Shown here: positions 36,701-44,600 of the stretch, in pieces
Layout of the letters: every line of letters begins with the position of its first letter
Numbering within the stretch: the first letter of the stretch is position 1
NCBI GenBank assembly: GCA_016715885.1
Contig: JADJXL010000001.1
Location: 321,001-385,000, forward strand
Length of the DNA: 64,000 bases
Direction of reading: 5' to 3'
Source: Polyangiaceae bacterium
GTDB lineage: Bacteria; Myxococcota_A; Polyangia; Polyangiales; Polyangiaceae
Made by a program: the position numbers and the translations under genes
Notes under the pieces: model-generated
What the model saw: only the letters and a program-made list of their open reading frames with translations
Told to the model about the DNA's origin: nothing
Databases searched by the model: none

Positions 36701-37117
36701 CATCGGGGCATGATGCAATTCGTCGTGCCGCTGCCGAAATGGCAAGGGCGCCTTTTGGCATTCTTACCGGAAGTGCCACGACGACTTCAACTGGCAATGC
36801 CGCCGAAGGTCGCAGCGGGTGCCCCCATTCCGCTGACCGCGCGACTCGTCGGCAGAAGAGGGAACGTCGATGCGCCGTTTCCGCTCCACGTGACGGTCAC
36901 CGACCCAAATGGGCAAAGGAGCGAAGAATATGGCCGGAGACTGTTGGCACGCAGCGGGGTTGTCACGTCCCATTTCGAGTTTGCGGACAACGACGTAGCA
37001 GGACGGTGGACGATTGCCGTGCGCGATGCTTTGACGGGCCTCGAGGCGACGACGACGTTCGAACTCGTGAAGGACGTACCGGGACGAATCAGAGAATGGC
37101 GACGACCACTGAATTGA
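33752..37117 (+). CDS. Very large secreted protein, glycoside-hydrolase-like, unassigned
   Basis: 1,121 aa from ATG 33752, chosen because GGGAGGGAGGA ends about 8 bases before it; the GTG at 33746 is too close. A signal peptide (RIPFIVAFLLCAETAMGA) directs export. I recognise no family with certainty. The middle part (about 540-770) reads like a TIM-barrel hydrolase with many aromatics: SQWFGIDYNRFVTEGFHDRFG, LNRYWCEDIHGD, LSFYYYNR-like, WWLEVARMGNRG, GAKGIQYFNYDS. Next come KKVALLVPFEQ...YPFMDLLQA and YEAVIVAQTSWLT...GGKLILDEPSG, resembling the class-I amidotransferase-like trimerisation domain of GH42-type beta-galactosidases. The end is an Ig-like domain (VTDPNGQRSEEYG). Divergence from the galactose operon supports a role in releasing galactose-containing glycans outside the cell. 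Confidence 0.78.
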   Translation: MRSRIPFIVAFLLCAETAMGADPVRTWEESLADWTLDARVPFGADGFVLGGGASLARTPEIRVQGAIEESVVFQDPDYDSHWVEDSAGVARWFVRRGFVQKNVVELHAWLEEKITNSDAIGTSVVFAMGVAPTSIVHAPYDDCLLSRYVESGGRVVWLSNVPMYVAQGEMGPKIILGSEPQRQMLGLSTDPQTFYGAEGPTLTQMGQSWGLEPVNSLTRPVKNIGLSACFFSDPAGEYCGVGLVNLRPDAPLSGFIFMPDPLDPSKEALLRNAYRLATWSGSPVTIPPPSALEAEALPFTASLRFGEDDTRSTFARGDTVPIYLRIQSRGRSPLDTSAALTVTDGSKTLTKWVGPVRALPLETDVLLDELDLGGLRRGVYEATITIAPGISIDPDFNATTSFVPDAVTLTRDLRVAPIPDHEGTHVALWASASPSPTRTAHLLDWLADHHLEPHFTDDDAVGRDLAMWHGMSFSVRRLGESANAPAPPGYDSWRRGANGEIMQVAALGNERVAKGYANPFRRQMEADDFGRRIAFDNQFPAFRRRAMTSDDYSQWFGIDYNRFVTEGFHDRFGIEAPRPATLGDSSDIGKVVPPLPGIIPDDDPWILLNRYWCEDIHGDTARRLSQAMHDNTDGLGMVGQISGGMQIPVMQLQSAQYPPYFMGDKGYSLISFYYYNRLWQPPLAHVWWLEVARMGNRGREQWIMPDSGYEGENASAIYDHFGWLMLAGGAKGIQYFNYDSMSPGGIQAMATFGGISKEYGRLLAELLPAPKKVALLVPFEQLLYKPTSSYELLYPFMDLLQAKVDVEPVSPDELDATSIQRYEAVIVAQTSWLTQSTATLLSDYAQTGGKLILDEPSGQALAIAGATQLPMRIGGASIYETGNATQIAQVKTMLGSIVQPPVNCDDPNVTFRRFDAAGVPYLYVNHNMTGAEYLAYRQSNFQDDRLAEKMGYGSDVVAARIVRPNDMRVPFDVFARKALPVELHRGMMQFVVPLPKWQGRLLAFLPEVPRRLQLAMPPKVAAGAPIPLTARLVGRRGNVDAPFPLHVTVTDPNGQRSEEYGRRLLARSGVVTSHFEFADNDVAGRWTIAVRDALTGLEATTTFELVKDVPGRIREWRRPLN

Positions 37118-37144
37118 TGGATGGCCAAACGTCGCGACTCGCCA

Positions 37145-37813
37145 TCACACCCAAGCATACGCGTGCCGAATGACGTTCGTGCCATCTTCATGCACGAGCC
37201 CTCCGTGCGACAAAATGATTCGTTCGGGCGCCCATTCGAGAATTCGATCCACTTGACGTCGCGCCACACGTCGATCGCGCACCATGACGCGCTCGAGATA
37301 CCCCGTTCCCGGTGCGTCATTCCACATCAATCGCGCGACGATTTTCGTCGTTGCCGATGGATGTTTCGAAAGATTCAAGAGCGCGTCCGCGCAGATCATT
37401 GTTTTCGATCGTGCGTCGTAAAAAACGACTTCGTTTTCGCGCCGTGCGGAAAAATAAACCTGTTGCAATTCCTTGGCCCACGCTTCATGCGGCGTGTCGC
37501 CGAGAACGCATGTGAATGCAAGATCCGGACGTTTCCAATCGAGCCCCTGGCAGGCAGCAAAAATCGCTTTGGGATAGGCTGCCATCCAAGCGCCCACGTA
37601 AAGGTGGTGAAATAAGCTTGGAGCAACCACCGCCCGCACTTCGCCGAGCGCATCGACGTCGCGACGCATTTGCGCATCGAGCGCCACGGGAGAATGCACG
37701 AACAACCCCCCACTGGATAACTTCACCACGGTCATCCGCGAGCCTGTTTCGACCCCCAAAAATTTGACGGGACGCGTCGCAATCCAAATACTTTCACTCC
37801 ACGGTTCGAGCAT
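37145..37813 (-). CDS. DUF4336 family protein (metallo-beta-lactamase-like fold)
   Basis: 222 aa. The sequence follows the DUF4336 pattern: an opening WSESIWIATRPVKFLGVETGSRMTVVKL, SSGGLFVHSPVALD, VVAPSLFHHLYVGAWMAAYPKAIFAACQGL, an acidic VVFYDARSKTMICADALLNL, and a C-terminal ILEWAPERIILSHGGLV. The family is related to metallo-beta-lactamase-fold hydrolases but many metal ligands are replaced; activity is unknown. No signal peptide. It converges on the secreted hydrolase-like gene (27-base gap) and is divergent from the chitinase gene. No functional link to either is apparent. Confidence 0.8.
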   Translation of the reverse strand: MLEPWSESIWIATRPVKFLGVETGSRMTVVKLSSGGLFVHSPVALDAQMRRDVDALGEVRAVVAPSLFHHLYVGAWMAAYPKAIFAACQGLDWKRPDLAFTCVLGDTPHEAWAKELQQVYFSARRENEVVFYDARSKTMICADALLNLSKHPSATTKIVARLMWNDAPGTGYLERVMVRDRRVARRQVDRILEWAPERIILSHGGLVHEDGTNVIRHAYAWV

Positions 37814-37927
37814 GCCCGAGATGCTAACACTCGACCCGACCGATTGACAAGGCCGTCGAAATCATGTTTCCTCTGAAACACTGCCGGACACAATCGAGTC
37901 GGCTGGTCATCGACGCGGAGTTTTCCC

Positions 37928-38899
37928 ATGCGACTTTCGGTGCCTTTCTGCGTGCTTCCAATCGCCATACTTTCTGGATGCAGTGACGACACGCCCTCCG
38001 GTTCAGGAGGTAACGGCGGCGCGTCGAGCTCTTCCGCATCGAGCAGCGGCGGTGGAATGGGCGGCGCTGGTGGATCTGCAGGCGGATCGAGCTCGTCGAG
38101 CTCCGGAAATGGCGGCGGAGGAGCGGGAGGCGGATCGAGCTCGTCGAGCTCCAGCAGCGGTGGCGGGGCAGGCAATGGGTTTGGCGACATCGTTTCGGGC
38201 GCCCTTTACGAAGAGATGTTTCCAAACCGAAATGCGCTGTATTCGTACGATGCCATCGTCGCGGCAGGCAATGCAACGCCCGCGTTCTGCAATGAAGGAA
38301 CGATGGACGATCGAAAGCGCGAAGCGGCCGCATTCTTGGCCAACATTTCGCATGAAACGACAGGTGGATGGCCACAAGCTCCCGGAGGTCCCGAATCCTG
38401 GGGACTTTATTTCATCCAAGAAGTCGGTTGCGAGAATGGCGCCTGCACGTGGTATTGCGACGCAGGCAACGTTACCTATCCATGTGCGCCCGGAAAAACC
38501 TATCACGGACGTGGACCCATCCAACTGAGCTGGAATTACAATTATGGATTCGCTGGCGATGCGCTCGGCTTGCCGCTCCTCACGAACCCCGACCTCGTCA
38601 CGTCCGATGGAACCGTCGCCTTCAAAACAGGCGTTTGGTTCTGGTCGACGCCACAAGCTCCCAAGCCGTCTTGCCATGACGTCATGACCGGCAAGTGGAC
38701 GCCTTCCGGCGCCGATGTTGCGGCTGGCAGGTTGCCTGGGTTTGGCATGACAATCAATATCATCAATGGCGGGCTCGAATGCAGTATACCTACGAACGCC
38801 AAGGTCGAGGATCGCGTGAAATTCTACATGCGCTATACGCAATTACTCGGTGTGGACCCCGGACCCAATCTTTATTGCGACACGATGGCTCATTATTGA
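37928..38899 (+). CDS. GH19 chitinase-like lipoprotein
   Basis: 323 aa. The signal ends AILSGC (Cys18). Residues about 22-82 are a Ser/Gly-only linker. The GH19 catalytic domain (about 85-323) follows: FPNRNALYSYDAIVAAG, the catalytic Glu143 in FLANISHETTGGW, YHGRGPIQLSWNYNYG, TSDGTVAFKTGVWFWSTP, and INIINGGLECS. The GH19 fold cleaves beta-1,4-linked N-acetylglucosamine polymers by inversion; bacterial members can act on chitin or on peptidoglycan. A surface-anchored enzyme for attacking fungal or prey walls fits a predatory soil bacterium, but that is inference. The linker closely matches that of the sugar dehydrogenase lipoprotein at 14946. Confidence 0.9.
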   Translation: MRLSVPFCVLPIAILSGCSDDTPSGSGGNGGASSSSASSSGGGMGGAGGSAGGSSSSSSGNGGGGAGGGSSSSSSSSGGGAGNGFGDIVSGALYEEMFPNRNALYSYDAIVAAGNATPAFCNEGTMDDRKREAAAFLANISHETTGGWPQAPGGPESWGLYFIQEVGCENGACTWYCDAGNVTYPCAPGKTYHGRGPIQLSWNYNYGFAGDALGLPLLTNPDLVTSDGTVAFKTGVWFWSTPQAPKPSCHDVMTGKWTPSGADVAAGRLPGFGMTINIINGGLECSIPTNAKVEDRVKFYMRYTQLLGVDPGPNLYCDTMAHY

Positions 38900-38917
38900 A
38901 GAGCCGAAAGGGCAGTT

Positions 38918-40069
38918 TTAGAGGTATTTGGGATTCTCGCCAACGGTTGCCGAGCTCGTCGGCGCTGGGGCCGGCGTCAATGCATCCACGCGCCCCTTCG
39001 CGTCTCTTTGCAATTCGAGCACCGAATCTTTTTGAGGTCCCTCCGCCGGAAGAGCCAACACTTGACGATAATTCACGAGCGCTTCTTGGGTTTTTCCAAG
39101 CCGCTCGTTTGCCATGCCCGAACCAAAAATCGCCGGCGCAACGCGAGCGTTTCTGGCAAGCACTTGGCCGAAGATCGAAAGCGCCTGTTCCGCTCTGTCG
39201 AGTTTCACGAGCGTAAACCCCAGCGCAATCGCAGTGGCTTGATCCTGACGCGATTGCATTGCTGTCCGAAGCGCATCTTCGGCTTCTTCGAGCTGTCCGA
39301 GGCCGAGCAAGGCTTGCCCGAGCGCGCTCAATGCATCCACATTTTTCGGATCGAAAGCGAGCGCTCGACGAAGCTCCCGCGCCGCATCCGCGTGTTTTCC
39401 TTGTCGCAGACGCGCCGTTCCAAGCGCCAAACGCACGGCAGGATCGTCCTCTTGGCGCGCAGCGGCTTCCAATTTGTCGATGGCTCCAGCCACGTCGCCT
39501 TCCGCCAATTTGATTCGGCCAAGCCCCAAGAGGGCACCCGGCGCATCGGGTTTGCGCTGCAATGCGAGCTCGAATTCGAGTTTCGCGGTCGCGCTTCCGG
39601 AAGGTTCGTTCAGGTAAAACATCCCTAGCGCAACGTGCGGGACGTGCGATTGCGGATCGGCTTTGACCGCTTCGGCAAACTTTGCCTTGGCCCCTTCCAT
39701 GTCTCCTCGGCGCGCCAGCACGTGGCCGAGTGCGGTGAGACAAACGGCGTCGAGGCCCTTCTCCGTTTCGCGCAAAAGCGTTGCCTCGTAAGCGAGATCC
39801 TCGAGCGCCTCCTGTGCGACGCGAGTGGGCGCATGGGCGAGCAAATACACGCGGCCTCGCATTTGCGCACGCTGCACGCGGGCGTCGTGCGGCGCGAGCT
39901 CGTGCGCGTGCGCGTACGCGGAGAGCGCTTGCGCGAAGTGGCCATCTGCGAGCGCCATGTCGCCACGACGCAGGTGCTCGGCGACGAGCTCCGATGGTTT
40001 GTCGCAGCCCATGAGGAGCGGCAGCACCAGAAAAAGGAGTCGTCCGGGGAGGGGTAGGGCGCGAGACAT
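38918..40069 (-). CDS. TPR-repeat lipoprotein
   Basis: 383 aa from ATG 40069; the frame stays open 168 codons upstream, but that part is antisense to, or shifted against, the neighbouring gene. A lipobox LLMGC (Cys22) follows the signal sequence. The rest is about nine tetratricopeptide repeats (for example GDMALADGHFAQALSAYAHAHELAPHDA; LGQALLGLGQLEEAEDALRTAM) ending in a Pro/Ala/Thr tail. TPR lipoproteins act as outer-membrane or periplasmic adaptors. It is the last gene of a three-gene operon with the 136-aa anchored protein and the collagen-like protein, so it may help their assembly or export. Confidence 0.82.
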   Translation of the reverse strand: MSRALPLPGRLLFLVLPLLMGCDKPSELVAEHLRRGDMALADGHFAQALSAYAHAHELAPHDARVQRAQMRGRVYLLAHAPTRVAQEALEDLAYEATLLRETEKGLDAVCLTALGHVLARRGDMEGAKAKFAEAVKADPQSHVPHVALGMFYLNEPSGSATAKLEFELALQRKPDAPGALLGLGRIKLAEGDVAGAIDKLEAAARQEDDPAVRLALGTARLRQGKHADAARELRRALAFDPKNVDALSALGQALLGLGQLEEAEDALRTAMQSRQDQATAIALGFTLVKLDRAEQALSIFGQVLARNARVAPAIFGSGMANERLGKTQEALVNYRQVLALPAEGPQKDSVLELQRDAKGRVDALTPAPAPTSSATVGENPKYL

Positions 40070-40100
40070 CGAATTCTTTACGGATCGTGGTTTGTCGTGG

Positions 40101-40511
40101 TCATTGCGACGGCTGGCCTGCTCGAATTTCGGGGGGCAAAAGGGGTTCTTTCGTGGCGGTGCTTCCCGGGGCCAATTCTGCATCGACGCGAATTTCCGGG
40201 GGCACGAGCGGTTCGGCTGTTGCGACACTGCCCGGAGCGAGCTCGGCATCGACGTGGATGACCGGGGGCACGAGCGGTTCTTTGGGCCCGTTTTCGATCC
40301 AATCTTTGACGTCGGCGACGTCGGCGGGTCCGGGCATGCGTGTCGTCGCAACGGAGTTTGTTGTGGCCGCCTTGTCGTGCTGCACGGCTGGTGAAGTTGT
40401 CGAGTGGATCGTGGATGGAGTATCCGGCGGTTTGGCGCGACCGTACCATAGGGCGAAACTCGCGCCAATGGCAACGATTGCGATGGGAATGAATTTGGCT
40501 TTGCCGGGCAT
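40101..40511 (-). CDS. Small membrane-anchored protein with three tandem repeats
   Basis: 136 aa. An N-terminal anchor (FIPIAIVAIGASFALWYG) is followed by a Thr/Ser-rich linker. The C-terminal half is three copies of a 21-residue unit of the type EPLVPPVIHVDAELAPGSVA, the last truncated. The unit is visible at DNA level as a 63-bp tandem repeat (about 40115-40290). No family is recognised. The start is one base after the stop of the collagen-like gene, and the TPR lipoprotein starts 31 bases after its end, so the three are translated as one unit. A periplasmic spacer or tether is a reasonable guess. Confidence 0.68.
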   Translation of the reverse strand: MPGKAKFIPIAIVAIGASFALWYGRAKPPDTPSTIHSTTSPAVQHDKAATTNSVATTRMPGPADVADVKDWIENGPKEPLVPPVIHVDAELAPGSVATAEPLVPPEIRVDAELAPGSTATKEPLLPPEIRAGQPSQ

Positions 40512-41600
40512 GTCATTCGTTGTTCGTGGAGCTGTTCACGCAGCGGAATGTTCGCACGTCCGCCTTGTTGCAATTGCCCTCGAAATTCGTGATACCTGTT
40601 CCGTTGACGCAGAAGGCATCATCATCGCCTGTACGATGACCAATCCAGTCACCATTGAAGAGCGCGGCGCCGGTGCCATTGGCCAAGGCGAGCCTATACA
40701 ATTCGTTGTAGGTGGCGATGTGTCCGCCGAGTGCGAAGCAGACGTTTTGCGCGTCGTTGAAATTCTGCCCGCTGAATCGTATCGTGGCGCAGATCGTATT
40801 CGATCGCGTGATGCCCCCGAGGCTCGTCTGGGTCGTGGCTCCGATGCTATTGAACGGCGCCGTGCATTGTCTCGGACCTGCGCCGATGAGCTGCGACCAC
40901 ACGGTTGTACCGGAGTTGTTCGTCTTTCGGAACCATAGGTCTTGATCGAAGAAACTGCCGCCGATTTGCAGCGCGTAGTTGTTTCCACCGTTGGAGTGTC
41001 GCACGTCGATCATGTGTTGCCAATCGGACGCATTGGGGTAGAAGTTGGTCGGAGTGGACGTCTCGTAAAACCCGCTTCGCGTTCCTTGTAGCCCTGCATT
41101 GTCTCTCGTTTCGGTCCGACTGAGCCCATTGCCCCAATAAACGATTCCGTCGGCTCGGATGTTTCCCGTTGCATGCACCTGTTCAGCGGGGCTCGTGGTT
41201 CCAGCGCCGATCGCGCCGGAGAAATAGGTCACGCCGCTCGTACCGCCATCGACTTGAAGGTAGGGCGCGGTATCGTTGTGGATGCCGCCACGGAATTGAG
41301 CTTGAGCTTGGAAGTACACGGTGCCGCTGTTGAAATAAGCGCCACCGGGAACGACGATGTACGAGCTTGCGACGATGTATGGGTTTGGCGCGGTAAATCG
41401 TAAATTACCGCCTGCGGCGCTCGCAGAATTGATGCTCACCACGTTGTTGACCGTCACGATGGAGCCGTTGTCGGTGATGGTCGAATTACCGCCCGTGGTA
41501 GCGGACGTGAATTTGATGATGGTATTGAGGGTGCCGTTGATGTTGGCCGATCCGGCTGGGCCGGTCGCGCCCGTTGGGCCGGCGGGGCCTTGAATACCCT

Positions 41601-42082
41601 GCGGGCCTTGAGCGCCCGTAGCGCCGGTGGCTCCTGTCGCACCCGTTGTACCAATGGGTCCGGTTGGTCCTGTAATACCTTGCGGGCCTTGAGCGCCCGT
41701 AGCGCCGGTGGCTCCTGTCGCACCCGTTGCACCAATGGGTCCGGTTGGTCCTGTAATACCTTGCGGGCCTTGAGCGCCCGTAGCGCCGGTGGTTCCTGTC
41801 GCACCCGTTGGCGGGGTCCGGTTGGTCCTGTAATACCTTGCGGGCCTTGAGCGCCCGTAGCGCCGGTGGCTCCTGTCGCACCCGTTGCACCAATGGGTCC
41901 GGTTGGTCCTGTAATACCCTGCGGGCCTTGAGCGCCTGTAGCGCCGGTGGCTCCTGTCGCACCCGTTGCACCAGTGGGTCCGGTTGGTCCTGTAATACCC
42001 TGCGGGCCTTGCGCACCGGTCGCACCCGTTGCACCGGTTGGTCCCATAGGACCGATATCCCCTTGCGGCCCGGTTGGTCCCA
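41601..42082. repeat. 81-bp tandem repeat array in the collagen-like gene
   Basis: The phrase GCGGGCCTTG recurs at 41601, 41682, 41763, 41840, 41921 and 42002. Spacing is 81 bp each time except 41763 to 41840, which is 77 bp. Units are near-identical at DNA level and encode 27 residues of Gly-x-y repeat. Confidence 0.9.
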
Positions 42083-42327
42083 TAGGACCGATATCACCTT
42101 GCGGCCCGGTTGGTCCCATAGGACCGATATCCCCTTGCGGCCCGGTTGGTCCCATAGGACCGATATCACCTTGTGGCCCGGTTGGTCCCATAGGACCGAT
42201 ATCACCTTGTGGCCCGGTTGGTCCCATAGGACCGATATCCCCTTGCGGCCCGGTTGGTCCCATAGGACCGATATCACCTTGGGGTCCGGTTGGTCCCATA
42301 GGACCGATATCACCTTGGGGTCCGGTT
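42040..42327. repeat. 36-bp tandem repeat array in the collagen-like gene
   Basis: Eight consecutive copies of a 36-bp unit beginning GGTCCCATAGGACCGATATC, each encoding GPTGPQGDIGPM, differing only at one or two silent bases. A further copy lies after a short interruption near 42346. Confidence 0.9.
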
Positions 42328-43182
42328 GCGCCCGTTGCGCCCATTGGTCCCATAGGACCGATATCACCTTGGGGTCCGGTAGCGCCCGTTGCGCCCGTTG
42401 GTCCCGTCGGACCGATGTCACCTTGCGGCCCGATGGGTCCTGCAGGCCCGACATCGCCTTGCGCCCCGGTAGGTCCGATGGGCCCATCCGCGCCGGTTGG
42501 CCCAGGCGCACCTGTCGCACCATCCGCGCCCGCAGGTCCCGTTGCACCGGTGGGCCCAGTCGGTCCGGTAGGACCAACCGTACCAAATGACGGTCCGACC
42601 CATTCGCCATTGTTATTGATGACTTCCGTGCCATTGACCGTGACGCTCGTCGGGTGAATGTCGCCATTGACATCCTGCGCGAGCAGCGCATAAGGCACGC
42701 TCTGCACGGGCGACCGCGGCAAAAGCTCCGCTTCGTCGCCGATCGTGACGCCAAAATACCTGAGCGACCCGTCGAATACTTTGTCCCCAAACGGAACGAT
42801 CGATCCGAGCGACACCGAATAATAACCTTCTTCGAATGTCACCTCGTGCGTTTCGCTCCAGATGGGCGCCGCTGCATCGACCGCATCATAGATGGCGAAC
42901 ACCACCGAAAGCGATCCGCTGATGGGTGCTCCATCGGCGTCGAAGAGGCGCCCCTGATTCGTGATCGTCCCAGGCACGTCGGCCGCCGCGTTCCATGCGC
43001 TCGCTGCAACGCTCGTCGCGAGCAGACATGCAGTCAACCATCGTCGGATCGTGCGAGTTGCCATGGTTTGTCCTCTCCGGGGCACGCTCGAGAAAGCACA
43101 CAGCTAGGCGAATCTAGCTGCGAGAATAGGCAGGTCTCGCAACACGTGTCAACGGCGTCGCTCTCCGCTATCATCGCCGTTC

Positions 43183-44460
43183 ATGCGCGTCATCGTCCTT
43201 GCTCTGCTTGCTTTTCTCTCCAGTTGTTCGAGCTCCACGGATGACGTTTTTGGCACGACATCCGACGGCGGCGCCGACGCCGCACCTTTCGACGACGCTG
43301 GCCCCACCGATTCAGGCACGCCCGCACACGAGCGCCTCTATGTCGGCACCGGCGAATACAACGGCAAACAGAATTGGCACGGCGTGCTTCGATTCGAAGA
43401 CGCCGCCGCATTGGATAGCACCGCCTTTGGCCCATATACGGCCACATCGACGATTCCCATCAAATCGACCACCGACAGCGCCGGCGTCAAGCTCAACTTC
43501 GCCCATGGTTTTTACGTGTGGGAAGCTCGAGACGAAATGTACATCGCGACGCTTTTCACGAGAGCCGACAACGTCGAATGCGGCCCCTGTGATCCCATGA
43601 GTCCCGAACAATCCGGCTCGGTCGCCGTGCTCTCCAACATCAGCAAAGCCTATGGCCCTCAAAAAGTATCGAGGCACCTTTTTGGTGGCGACGTGCCCGC
43701 GCAAGACGCAACGCAAATCAATCAACCGCATGGACTATGGATCGACGAAGGACGCGATCTTCTTTATGTAGCCAATACCTTCGGGCGAAAACTGCTCGTA
43801 TTCGACAAGGCATCGACCGTCTCCGGCAATATGCCTCCGTCACGAATATTGACATCCCCCCAATTGGGTTTTCCCGTATTCGTCTTCGTCGAGCCCTCGA
43901 TGGACGTCATGTTCATTGCGAGCATGGCCACGCCCCCGATTGCTCCAGCACCCGCGATCCTGTTTTATCGCAATGCATCCCATGTCGATGCAGCCGCCGA
44001 GCCCGACATTCGGATCATGGGCCCGAATACGCGGCTTTCAGCGGGAAACAACCAAACGACGCACAACGTATGGTTTGACCGGACAAGCAAGCTCTTGTTT
44101 GTTGGTCACCATACGAACGAGGTGCTCGTGTACGATCTGTCGAAGGTCGATTTGGAGAACGCGGGTCCGATGGACTTGGATCTCGCGCCGCGCGTCATTG
44201 ACGTGAGCACGTCGGACGCGGACATTCCAGCGTGGAGCGTGTATGGCTTGTTTTACGTGGGGGCGGAGGATCGGCTTTACGTATCGACGGGGCACGCGAT
44301 GATGGGCCCTTCGGTCGGGTCGCCCCCGAATGCGGTCAAGGTGTACGACGGCGTCGGCTCACCGATGTTTTCGGGACGGGAAAAACCTTCGCGACTGATT
44401 CACTGGCAAAATGGTAATATTTATTTTCCGCCGCAACCGCTGTGGGTGACGAGGTATTGA
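43183..44460 (+). CDS. Lipoprotein with beta-propeller-like repeats
   Basis: 425 aa. A short signal ends FLSSC (Cys15), followed by an Asp/Gly/Thr-rich linker (about 18-47). The rest is built of strands of the pattern found in NHL/YncE-like propellers: ERLYVGTGEYNGKQNWHGVLRF, GLWIDEGRDLLYVANTFGRKLLVFDKAS, NVWFDRTSKLLFVGHHTNEVLVYDLSKVD, GLFYVGAEDRLYVSTGHA. No enzymatic motif. It is exported and probably surface-attached; a binding role is likely, ligand unknown. Divergent from the collagen-like gene with 118 bases between starts. Confidence 0.78.
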   Translation: MRVIVLALLAFLSSCSSSTDDVFGTTSDGGADAAPFDDAGPTDSGTPAHERLYVGTGEYNGKQNWHGVLRFEDAAALDSTAFGPYTATSTIPIKSTTDSAGVKLNFAHGFYVWEARDEMYIATLFTRADNVECGPCDPMSPEQSGSVAVLSNISKAYGPQKVSRHLFGGDVPAQDATQINQPHGLWIDEGRDLLYVANTFGRKLLVFDKASTVSGNMPPSRILTSPQLGFPVFVFVEPSMDVMFIASMATPPIAPAPAILFYRNASHVDAAAEPDIRIMGPNTRLSAGNNQTTHNVWFDRTSKLLFVGHHTNEVLVYDLSKVDLENAGPMDLDLAPRVIDVSTSDADIPAWSVYGLFYVGAEDRLYVSTGHAMMGPSVGSPPNAVKVYDGVGSPMFSGREKPSRLIHWQNGNIYFPPQPLWVTRY

Positions 44461-44600
44461 CGGAGCGTGTGCATTCTGCTTCCGCGTCGCTCATCCACCA
44501 TGCCGAGACATCGTGCAAACATGCCGAGACATCGTGCAAAGCGATGTAGGCCGAAGGCCTGACCGGCCAACGACCTCGCAGTTGCGTCCGCCCCCCGGTA
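44461..44600. other. Gap after the propeller lipoprotein, with a 21-bp tandem duplication
   Basis: No gene. A perfect 21-bp direct repeat CATGCCGAGACATCGTGCAA(A) occupies 44499-44519 and 44520-44540. It is followed by a small GGCC-GAA-GGCC hairpin (about 44548-44560) and then the G-rich block. The sequence could be one end of a repeated element broken off by the assembly problem that follows; this is a guess. Confidence 0.4.

Larger units (their letters stand above)
40513..43064 (-). pseudogene. Collagen-like surface/tail-fibre-like protein, split by a 4-bp frameshift
   Basis: Start ATG 43064 has GGAGAGG upstream and a signal peptide (WLTACLLATSVAASAWNAAA). A beta-rich N-terminal domain (about 30-165) is followed by a long Gly-x-y collagen-like stalk. 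The stalk contains eight consecutive 12-residue repeats (GPTGPQGDIGPM) and then 27-residue repeats. In one 81-bp unit (41763-41839) four bases are missing, throwing the frame. The original frame then reads Arg/Pro-rich sequence to a stop at 41454, while the correct frame resumes and continues to 40513. Restored, the protein would be about 851 aa. Its C-terminal head (about 300 aa) resembles phage tail-fibre/pyocin-knob ends: GFYETSTPTNFYPNASDWQ, LQIGGSFFDQDLWFRKTNNSG. It may be inactivated, phase-variable or an assembly error. Confidence 0.82.

Noticed and set aside
34544..36745. 733-aa open frame on the minus strand
   Set aside because: It is fully antisense to the 1,121-aa secreted protein, which has a signal peptide, ribosome binding site and domain-like sequence; the antisense frame has no recognisable features.
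37844..37872. TTGACA upstream of the chitinase gene as a promoter
   Set aside because: No acceptable -10 hexamer occurs at 16-18 bases spacing.
40070..40573. 168-residue N-terminal extension of the TPR lipoprotein
   Set aside because: It overlaps the 136-aa gene in another frame and is Arg/Ser/Pro-rich; a lipobox signal begins at 40069.
41454..41811. Arg/Gln/Pro-rich end of the longer collagen-like frame as a real C-terminus
   Set aside because: It is the shifted reading of the same 81-bp repeats; the alternative frame restores Gly-x-y and continues into the fibre head.
41601..42330. Regularly spaced repeats that could suggest a CRISPR array
   Set aside because: The units are contiguous with no variable spacers, are multiples of 3 bp and encode Gly-x-y repeats; there are no cas genes nearby.
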